Program-made: the position numbers and the translations under genes
Shown: positions 51,471 through 58,355 of the stretch, one piece after another
Layout of the letters: each line of letters starts with the position of its first letter
Position numbering within the stretch: the stretch's first letter is position 1
Origin: CAMLJR01 sp964631955
GTDB lineage: Bacteria; Pseudomonadota; Gammaproteobacteria; Pseudomonadales; CAMLJR01
Length of the DNA stretch: 64,000 nt
Assembly: GCA_964631955.1 (NCBI GenBank)
Contig: CAZWBA010000001.1
Coordinates: forward strand, 396,614-460,613
Direction of reading: 5' to 3'
The notes under the pieces: generated by a model
The model's database searches: none
The model's input: the letters and a program-made list of their open reading frames with translations, nothing else
What the model was told of the DNA's origin: nothing

Positions 51471-52817
51471 TCATGCCCGCAGCCGCACCGGCACTGCGGA
51501 CATGCCGCGCTGTTCGAGGCCGCCGAGCAATTCCGGCGCGGGCATGTTTTTATCGAGCGTCATGGCCGGGAAGCGATCGAGCAGGCCATTAATCGCTGCA
51601 ACCATTTCCTGTTTTGCGATTTCCATTCCCAGACAGCGGTGCGGTCCCATGCCGAAGCCGAGGTGACTCTGCTGCGGCCGGAATAGATCGAAAACATCGG
51701 GATTTTCCCAGCGACCCGGATCGCGATTCGCTGCGCCCAGACACATATCGACGCGCGAACCGGCAGGAATCTGCACGCCTTCGAGCTCGACATCCTGCAT
51801 CACCAGACGCGCGAAAATCGGATCGGTCGGCAACCAGCGCGCACTTTCATTGATCGCCGGTTCGATCAGGCTGCGATCCTCGCGACACGCTTCCCAGAAA
51901 CGGTAATCGCGCAGCAATGCCACCAGCGTGATCCCGAGCTGACGCCATGTGGTGCCGCCGCCGGCGAGCATGATCAGGCGGCAATAACCGAAGATTTCGT
52001 CGTCCGACAATTTGCGCGTGCTGCCGTCGGGCAGTTTCAGATCGTTGTTGATGAGGCCGGAAATCACATCGTCACCCGGCTGTTGGCGACGCTCGGTGAT
52101 GAGTTCCTTGAGCATGCGCGATACTTCGGCGGCAGAACGCTGTACTTCCGCCGGATCGACGCCGCGTGCCGCCACCGAACTGCGCTGCAAATGCTCGCGA
52201 AACTGCAGCGCCGATTCGCCGCTCATGCCGATGCCGCGCGTGACGACATACACCGGCAGACGCGCGCAGAGATCGAAATTCAGATCGGTGACATCGCGAT
52301 CCGCAATGCGATCGAGCAGCGTGTTCACCGCATCGTCAATCCAGTTCGGCTTCCACCATCGGATCGCTGTCGGCCGCAGAAACATCGGCTGCACCACCGC
52401 GCGATAACTGCGGTGCTCGTCGCCCGTCATTTCCAGAATCGTCTTGCCGAGGCGCTGCACACCGGGGCTTTCCTTGTAAACCTCGGAAGAAAACAGCAGG
52501 TTTTCGCGCAGCGCCCGATCGCACAGTGCAAACGTCAGCAGCGTGTAGTGCTGGCGCTCCTTCGAATAGGCGTGATGCCCCGACGGCAGATTCAGCAACT
52601 CGCGCAGCGAACCTTTCAGCACCGGCGCGCGCTCGCGCAAGGCATTCATGGCAGGGCTCAGATCGCCCAGCACTTCGCTGCCGTGCGCGGCAGTTTCCTT
52701 GACGATATCGAACAGCTCCGCGTAGCGCGGATCGTCGGACGTCAGGGTATTCGACGTCGCAAATGGACATTTTCCGGAAGGCTGTGTTGGGGAGGACGGA
52801 TCCGGGGATTGAGTCAT
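51471..52817 (-). CDS. Cytochrome P450
   Basis: 448 residues, soluble bacterial type. Heme loop FGMGPHRCLG with the thiolate Cys; ExxR as ESAR; PxF region present. The I-helix reads LAGGGTTWRQL: the Asp/Glu before TT is Gly, so the usual acid-alcohol pair for O2 activation is lacking its acid. This may mean altered proton delivery or a peroxygenase-like use. Ferredoxin and ferredoxin reductase are not in the window. The neighbouring flavin reductase is the only nearby redox partner. First gene of the operon, behind a paired operator; AAGGTGA precedes the ATG. Confidence 0.92.
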   Translation of the reverse strand: MTQSPDPSSPTQPSGKCPFATSNTLTSDDPRYAELFDIVKETAAHGSEVLGDLSPAMNALRERAPVLKGSLRELLNLPSGHHAYSKERQHYTLLTFALCDRALRENLLFSSEVYKESPGVQRLGKTILEMTGDEHRSYRAVVQPMFLRPTAIRWWKPNWIDDAVNTLLDRIADRDVTDLNFDLCARLPVYVVTRGIGMSGESALQFREHLQRSSVAARGVDPAEVQRSAAEVSRMLKELITERRQQPGDDVISGLINNDLKLPDGSTRKLSDDEIFGYCRLIMLAGGGTTWRQLGITLVALLRDYRFWEACREDRSLIEPAINESARWLPTDPIFARLVMQDVELEGVQIPAGSRVDMCLGAANRDPGRWENPDVFDLFRPQQSHLGFGMGPHRCLGMEIAKQEMVAAINGLLDRFPAMTLDKNMPAPELLGGLEQRGMSAVPVRLRA

Positions 52818-52831
52818 TGCTTCACCTTAAA

Positions 52832-52865
52832 TTCATAATACGGAACTATTAATCTATATTTTGAA
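52832..52865. promoter_or_regulatory. Paired TTC-N8-GAA operator (P450 operon)
   Basis: TTCATAATACGGAA (52832-52845) and ATCTATATTTTGAA (52852-52865), 20 bp start to start, 14 bp before the P450 ATG. A TATTAT hexamer, a possible -10 on minus, falls inside the first site. Confidence 0.72.
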
Positions 52866-52957
52866 TTGTGTACCATGCCTTCCGCAGCGGTCAAGACAGT
52901 GAAAGGAAATTATTGGTCGCTATTCAGTGGGGGAATCTCTGATTAAGTTCTGGCTTC

Positions 52958-53024
52958 GTCACTCCCGCGAAGGCGGGAGCCCTATTTCCCGGAGCTTTCC
53001 AGATTCCCCGCTTTCGGGAGTGAC
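52958..53024. repeat. REP-like doublet
   Basis: A 67-bp unit bounded by GTCACTCCCG and its complement CGGGAGTGAC, with an inner palindrome CTCCCGCGAAGGCGGGAG. The same palindrome occurs at 48869-48890. Lies between the P450 operon and the SDR gene. Confidence 0.82.
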
Positions 53025-53039
53025 TTGATCAGAGGCGCC

Positions 53040-53807
53040 TTAATTATTCAGCCCGCCATTGATGCTGACGACCTGCCCGGTGATATGGGCAGCGTCCGCG
53101 CCGGAGAAAAACAAAACCAGCCGCGCCACGTCGACTGGTGCGGGCAACCCCAGACCCGCCTGTTTTCGGGCCTTTTCCAACCGTGCCGGATCAACCGTAT
53201 CGAGGCGTTCAACAATGGCCGTACCTTCGACAAAGCTCGGGGAAACCACATTCGCGCGGATGCCCTCCGCTGCCAGTTCACGCGCGAGATTACGGATAAA
53301 GCCGATGGCGGCAGCGCGCATCGATCCGATCAATGCCTGTCGCGGCGCCGCGTAAATACCGGCATCGGAGACGACCGCCAGCAGCGAGCCGCGCGTCGCG
53401 CGCAGCCACGGCAATCCGGCATGCGCCAGCCGCTGCAGCACGACGACCGATTGCGCGGCGAATCCGGCAAATGCAGCGGGATCGGTTTCCGCGAACAGGC
53501 CGGTGATTCCGCGCGGGCCGCCGGTCGAACAATCGACGATGGCATCGATGCGTCCGTGCTTCGCGCCAACCTCGGCGACCAGCGCCGCGATGGCTTCGCC
53601 CGCCACGAAATCAGCGCAGTGCCCCGAAACGACGGCCAGAGGAAAACGCTCGCGGATATTCGTGCACGCCGACTCGACGCTTTCGCTGCGGCGACCATGC
53701 AATGCCACGCGCCAGCCGGCTGCCACCGCCAGCGCTGCCAGCGCCGCTCCGATCGAACCGCTGCCGCCTGCGATCAGCATCACCGGTGTTGCATCGGGCT
53801 GCGTCAT
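53040..53807 (-). CDS. SDR-fold protein with altered active site
   Basis: 255 residues. Rossmann loop GGSGSIGAAL and a typical end HITGQVVSINGGL prove the SDR fold. The catalytic YxxxK is missing: the aligned segment reads IGSMRAAAIGF after SDAGIYAAPRQ, so Tyr and Lys are replaced (Ile and Arg). It may not be a normal oxidoreductase, or it may use different residues. Last gene of the minus-strand operon that begins at 57921. Confidence 0.8.
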   Translation of the reverse strand: MTQPDATPVMLIAGGSGSIGAALAALAVAAGWRVALHGRRSESVESACTNIRERFPLAVVSGHCADFVAGEAIAALVAEVGAKHGRIDAIVDCSTGGPRGITGLFAETDPAAFAGFAAQSVVVLQRLAHAGLPWLRATRGSLLAVVSDAGIYAAPRQALIGSMRAAAIGFIRNLARELAAEGIRANVVSPSFVEGTAIVERLDTVDPARLEKARKQAGLGLPAPVDVARLVLFFSGADAAHITGQVVSINGGLNN

Positions 53808-53818
53808 TCAATCAGTCC

Positions 53819-55021
53819 TCAACCACCAGTCCTCAACAACAGGGCGCCATAGCCGTAACCGCCATTGCTGACGGCACAGACTCTGGCATCGCGCACCTGT
53901 CGCTCGCCGCCGCGCTTCCACAATTGCACACAGGCTTCATAGGTGTGGCCATAGCCGTGAAAGCGCCCCGCCGATAATTGGCCGCCGCTGGTATTCAGCG
54001 GCAATTCGCCATCCAGCGAAATACGTTTGCCGCCCTCGACGAATGCCGCCGCCTCGCCCTTGCCGCAGAACCGCATCGCTTCGAGCCACAGCAGGGTGAG
54101 AATCGAAAAACCGTCGTAGATCTGCGCCACATCGACATCGTTAGATTTGAGATCGGTGCGCGACCACAGCATCGTGCCGGCTTTATCCGCCGCGAGCGCA
54201 GTGAAATCACCGGTATGAATGCCGGCGCCCATGCCGCCGATCGACATGCCCATCGCCTCGATATGAATCGGCGGATTGCGTAAATCTTTTGCAGCATCGC
54301 GATGCGAAATAATCAGCGCCGTCGAACCATCGATATGCGTATCGCAATCGAATAATCGCAGCGGCGATGAAATCACGCGCGACGATAAATAATCGTCGAT
54401 GGTGATCGGCTTGCGATAAATCGCGTTCGGATTCATCGCCGCCATGCGCCGCGAATTAACTGCCACCCAACCGAGTTGCTCGCTGGTCGCGCCGTATTTA
54501 TGGAAATACGCCTGCGCATACAGCGCATGCATATTCACCGGCGAGATCGCGTTAAAAGGAACGCTCCACGCATTAGTGCCGTCAACACGATCGCGGCCAC
54601 TCGATAACAATGTCGATGAGCGCGCGGTCATGCGTGCGGTTGCCTGCGCCACCGTGCGAAAAACCAGAACATGCCGGCACAGCCCCGTCGCAACCGCCAT
54701 CACCGCCTGAAAAATCGCACCCATATGCGCGTGACCTTCGGTCGATGCGGCGATCCATGCCGGATTTAATCCGAGCGCAACCATCGCTTCGGTCGAACCG
54801 ACCGGTGCGATACCGCCGCCTTCGCTGCTTTTACCCGGATAGGTGGTAATTCCATCGATATCGGCAGGTTTTAATCCCGCGTCATTAATCGCCTGCAGGC
54901 AGGCATCGACCGTTAATTGCAACGCCGTGCGCTTTGATGGCCGCCCGACTTCGGACTGACCTATGCCGGTAATGCACGCGGATTTTTCCGGCAGGCGATC
55001 AGCCACGTGCACATCAGCCAT
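53819..55021 (-). CDS. SCP-X/Ltp2-type thiolase-like protein
   Basis: 400 residues from MADVHVADRLPEKSACITGIGQSEVGRP (AGGAG upstream). Thiolase fold: LQLTVDACLQAINDAGLKPADIDGI, PLRLFDCDTHIDGSTALIIS and C-terminal NGGYGYGALLL. The nucleophile Cys of true thiolases is absent (TEGHAHMGAIFQAV in its place), as in Ltp2-like retro-aldolases of steroid side-chain breakdown. Those work with a DUF35 partner, which is the gene directly upstream (8-bp overlap). It probably cleaves a beta-hydroxyacyl-CoA by retro-aldol. Confidence 0.87.
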   Translation of the reverse strand: MADVHVADRLPEKSACITGIGQSEVGRPSKRTALQLTVDACLQAINDAGLKPADIDGITTYPGKSSEGGGIAPVGSTEAMVALGLNPAWIAASTEGHAHMGAIFQAVMAVATGLCRHVLVFRTVAQATARMTARSSTLLSSGRDRVDGTNAWSVPFNAISPVNMHALYAQAYFHKYGATSEQLGWVAVNSRRMAAMNPNAIYRKPITIDDYLSSRVISSPLRLFDCDTHIDGSTALIISHRDAAKDLRNPPIHIEAMGMSIGGMGAGIHTGDFTALAADKAGTMLWSRTDLKSNDVDVAQIYDGFSILTLLWLEAMRFCGKGEAAAFVEGGKRISLDGELPLNTSGGQLSAGRFHGYGHTYEACVQLWKRGGERQVRDARVCAVSNGGYGYGALLLRTGG

Positions 55022-55448
55022 GAGTATTCTTCTCCTGAAAAAAAGGCTCAGGCTGAAACAGCGGCAAATAAATATCGTCGTGTTGCTCGAAGCAGACACG
55101 AACATGCATACCGATATTTATTTCGTCGACAGGACAAAGCACATTGCTGAATACATACAACTCGGACTGTTCTTCGAGTTCGATCGCTGCAAATACAAAT
55201 GGCACCTTCATACCCGGCAGCCACGGTTCGTGATTGATCGTGAAAGTAGCGACGCGACCGTTTCCCGAAACCACTTGCGGCGCCATATGTTGCTGCTGAC
55301 AAACGGGACAGCACGGCAGCGGCGGATGCTGCCAGTGACCGCAATCGCCGCAACGTTGAATCTGTAATTGTTCGTTTTGACCGCAAGTCCAGAAAAACGC
55401 GGTTTCCGGTTCCAGCACCGGTAGCTTTCGCTTCGCCGTTTCGCTCAA
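55014..55448 (-). CDS. DUF35 Zn-ribbon/OB-fold partner protein
   Basis: 144 residues from a TTG at 55448 (GAGGA 8 bp upstream), preferred over the ATG at 55481 that overlaps the CaiB gene. Zinc ribbon CGDCGHWQHPPLPCCPVC, then an OB fold (GNGRVATFTINHEPW ... LYVFSNVLCPVDEINIGMHVRV). In family examples it forms the complex with SCP-X-like thiolases and presents the CoA ester. Confidence 0.88.
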   Translation of the reverse strand: MSETAKRKLPVLEPETAFFWTCGQNEQLQIQRCGDCGHWQHPPLPCCPVCQQQHMAPQVVSGNGRVATFTINHEPWLPGMKVPFVFAAIELEEQSELYVFSNVLCPVDEINIGMHVRVCFEQHDDIYLPLFQPEPFFQEKNTHG

Positions 55449-55461
55449 AAATAAATCCTCG

Positions 55462-56676
55462 TTAAAACACCACGCCCGCAATTTTCAATTCGATGATGGC
55501 GTTTTCATCGTAGCCGAGGCTGGAAAGAATTTTTTCGCTATCGGCACCGAGGTCCGGCGATTGTCCTGCCGGCAATGCTTTGCGGTCGAACAACATCGGC
55601 ACGCTGACCACCGGAATGGGAAAACCCGCTGTGCATTCGACCGACTGCAGATAATTATTGGCCTGTACCTGTTTATCCGTTTGCATTTCGCCGACATGCT
55701 GCACTACATCCCACGAACCGTCCTGCTGCGCGAGAATTTCGCGCCACTGCGCGAGTGTTTTACTTGCGAACAGCGCCTTCAATTCCGCAACACATTCGCT
55801 CACATGCTCGCGGCGAGTTTTCGCATTTACAAATCGCGGATCCCGCGCGAGATCGGCACGCCCCGCCACTTCGCAAAAGCGCGTCCAGTATTTATCGGCC
55901 TGCAACATGCACAGCGCAACGAAGCGGCCATCGCCGGTGCGGTAATTATTCACCAGCACATTATTGGGACGATCCCTGTCGGGGCGCGAAAATTTCTGCA
56001 CATCGTCCAGCGTCGCCTGCGCAATCAGACGCTGCAACGACCACATCGCCGCGCCGAGCAACGACACATCGACTTCGCTAGATTCGCCCGTCATCGCGCG
56101 TTTGAATAATGCCGCGCTGATCGCACCCGCAAGCATCGAGCCGCTCAACGTATCGCCAAATGCCGGACCCGGTTGCGTGGTGAGATGCTCAGCGTCGGCA
56201 TCGGTCATGGTCGAAGCGACACCGCCGCGCGCCCAAAATGTAATGGCGTCGAAGCCGCCTTTTTCCGCGTCCTCACCATTGGGGCCGAGCGCACTGCCGC
56301 TCGCATAAATTAATTTCGGAAATCGTGCGCGCAACGTATCTGCATCGATTTCCATATCGCGACGCGCCTGAGGTAATAAGTTAGTGAGAAAGACATCGGC
56401 GTCGGCGAGTAATTTCATCAATACGGCGCGACCGGCCGCCTGCTTCAAATCGAGCGTGATCGAACGCTTACCGCGGTTGTACGCCTCCCACGACAGATCG
56501 ACAGCGGACGAGCTACCACCGCCGAGATTAGTACGCAAACCACGCAATGGATCGCCCGTCGGCGGCTCGACTTTAACCACATCGGCGCCCATGTCCGAGA
56601 GAATTCCGCCCGCTGCGGGTACGAATGCCCACATCGCAACTTCAACAACTTTAATACCTGCGAGCGGTTTGCTCAT
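55462..56676 (-). CDS. CaiB/BaiF CoA-transferase family protein
   Basis: 404 residues. Family III CoA transferase: LAGIKVVEVAMWAFVPAAGGILSDMGADVVKVEPPTGDPLR, RGKRSITLDLKQAAGR and SYGxGxNGE-like ASGSALGPNGEDAEKGGFD. The catalytic Asp of the family lies in FWARGGVASTMTDADAE region, judged by position. Moves CoA between carboxylates, or epimerises acyl-CoA in the related racemase group. Confidence 0.9.
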   Translation of the reverse strand: MSKPLAGIKVVEVAMWAFVPAAGGILSDMGADVVKVEPPTGDPLRGLRTNLGGGSSSAVDLSWEAYNRGKRSITLDLKQAAGRAVLMKLLADADVFLTNLLPQARRDMEIDADTLRARFPKLIYASGSALGPNGEDAEKGGFDAITFWARGGVASTMTDADAEHLTTQPGPAFGDTLSGSMLAGAISAALFKRAMTGESSEVDVSLLGAAMWSLQRLIAQATLDDVQKFSRPDRDRPNNVLVNNYRTGDGRFVALCMLQADKYWTRFCEVAGRADLARDPRFVNAKTRREHVSECVAELKALFASKTLAQWREILAQQDGSWDVVQHVGEMQTDKQVQANNYLQSVECTAGFPIPVVSVPMLFDRKALPAGQSPDLGADSEKILSSLGYDENAIIELKIAGVVF

Positions 56677-56715
56677 TACGCATCAACTCTCTTTATGATT
56701 TTTCGAGCAATATTT

Positions 56716-57921
56716 TTACGCAACGTCATACAAACGTTTTGCGCGATGGCAGATCACTTCTTTTACTTCATCGACCGGAATACCGGCGAAGTCGCGGCGA
56801 ATGTAATCGCGCGAATGCGGGAATGACGTTTCCGAGTGCGGATAGTCCGACGACCACATGATGTTGCGCCCGCCCGCTTCGTTGCGATTCAACACACCTT
56901 CGCGATCGTGAATAAAAGAAGCGAACACATTGCGATCCATAAAGAAGCTCGGTTTTTCCGTCAGCGGACTTTCTACCCAGAAACGCTGGCGCTCCCACGT
57001 CGCATCCATATATTCCGCCATCCACGACAGCCAGCCGACTCCGCTTTCCACAATCGCGAGACGCAATTTCGGAAAGCGCTGGAAAATTCCGCCGTAAATA
57101 AATATCGCCACGGGTTCCGCCATCGCCAGCTTGCTCATCACCAGATCGGGCAGGAAATGTTTTTTATCGCCGAAGCGCGGAATGCGGCCGCCGAGATGCA
57201 TGGTGACAGTCATATCGAGATTTTGTATTTCGGTCCAGAACGGATCGAATTCGGCGTCGATATAGGTTTTGCTGCCACCGGGATTTCCCGTGAGCGCGGA
57301 ACCCTGTCCCGCCGCAATCGATTTCACCGACGCGGAGCTGCTGATGCCATCGCCCGATTGTGGGAACGCCGGAATATTCACATTGCGAAAGCCCAGCTTC
57401 GCCAGTTCGCGCAATAAACCGAGCGTTTCGCTGACATCGCGCATCGGCAGATAGCCAACGGGCACGAGGCGCTTGCGATCGGCGCTGCAGAAATCCCACA
57501 GCCAGCGGTTGTAAGCCTGAAAGCTGGAAATATAAAGATCGGAATTGGTCGTGCCGAGCGGGCCGCCGCCAAACAATACCGCCGCATCGATGTGATCCGT
57601 AGCCATATCGGCGAGCCGCGTTGCCGGGTCCCACACCGCGCGCATCTCCGACAGTTTGCCGAACATTTTGTAGTCCTTGCCCTGCTTCCCGGCCTGGTTG
57701 TTGATCATTTTCAGCGGGCGGCGATTGCCTTCGAACACCACGAAATCGTGCTCCTCTCCCTCCTCGATAGCAGGAGCTAGCTCGCGCAGATGCGCCGGCA
57801 GATACTCCTTCCACATCGAGTGCGGCGGATCGATATGCGCATCTGCGTCGATAATCGGTCCGAACTCCCACGCCTGCTTCGCACCTGTGTCACCGGCTGC
57901 TGCCACCTTGTTAACACTCAT
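56716..57921 (-). CDS. Amidohydrolase family (ACMSD-like) protein
   Basis: 401 residues. TIM-barrel metal site: DADAHIDPP (HxD), the central His in VTMHLGG and the Asp in SSDYPHSET. This is amidohydrolase_2, which contains decarboxylases and C-C or ester hydrolases. It opens the five-gene minus operon amidohydrolase-CaiB-DUF35-thiolase-SDR, placed 20 bp from the first of two paired sites. Confidence 0.88.
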   Translation of the reverse strand: MSVNKVAAAGDTGAKQAWEFGPIIDADAHIDPPHSMWKEYLPAHLRELAPAIEEGEEHDFVVFEGNRRPLKMINNQAGKQGKDYKMFGKLSEMRAVWDPATRLADMATDHIDAAVLFGGGPLGTTNSDLYISSFQAYNRWLWDFCSADRKRLVPVGYLPMRDVSETLGLLRELAKLGFRNVNIPAFPQSGDGISSSASVKSIAAGQGSALTGNPGGSKTYIDAEFDPFWTEIQNLDMTVTMHLGGRIPRFGDKKHFLPDLVMSKLAMAEPVAIFIYGGIFQRFPKLRLAIVESGVGWLSWMAEYMDATWERQRFWVESPLTEKPSFFMDRNVFASFIHDREGVLNRNEAGGRNIMWSSDYPHSETSFPHSRDYIRRDFAGIPVDEVKEVICHRAKRLYDVA

Positions 57922-57941
57922 TCAATCGATCCCCTCTAAAA

Positions 57942-57975
57942 TTCCATATGCCGAAATTTATAACCGCATAAAGAA
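57942..57975. promoter_or_regulatory. Paired TTC-N8-GAA operator (amidohydrolase operon)
   Basis: TTCCATATGCCGAA (57942-57955) and AACCGCATAAAGAA (57962-57975), 20 bp start to start. The second keeps GAA but not TTC. The remaining 57976-58162 has no gene that I can support. Confidence 0.6.
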
Positions 57976-58162
57976 CAAAATGTCAATCTGACAACTGCAC
58001 TAGGCCGCATTCGCCACATCCGGAATATTCTTGGAAAAGACACCTCGCTCCCTCTCCCGTTCAGGAATTTTCGCGATAAACACGCCATTACTGACCGGTC
58101 ATCAATCCGCCCAAGTGCCTCGCCATGCGCCCTGACGGGGCGTCGAACGAGGTTGACGTTGT

Positions 58163-58196
58163 ATTTTTATTCCGATATAAAGTTCTAAATAAAGAA
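58163..58196. promoter_or_regulatory. Paired TTC-N8-GAA operator (receptor gene)
   Basis: TTCTAAATAAAGAA (58183-58196) is a strong site, with outer bases extending the palindrome (AGTTCT/AGAACT). 20 bp before it, ATTTTTATTCCGAT (58163-58176) is a degenerate partner. 159 bp precede the receptor ATG; no other gene is seen in 58197-58355. Confidence 0.65.
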
Positions 58197-58355
58197 CTAA
58201 AGGTCGACAAATCAACATACACTCTGTCGCGAGCATCCTCACCGCCGCGCGATGGAATCCTCCGCGCAGCGCAAACAGGCGATAAGAAATCTGCGCCGCG
58301 GACGGAGGCTGACCCGCTTACACCGATAAAACCGTCAACCGAGAGTGAGATAACA

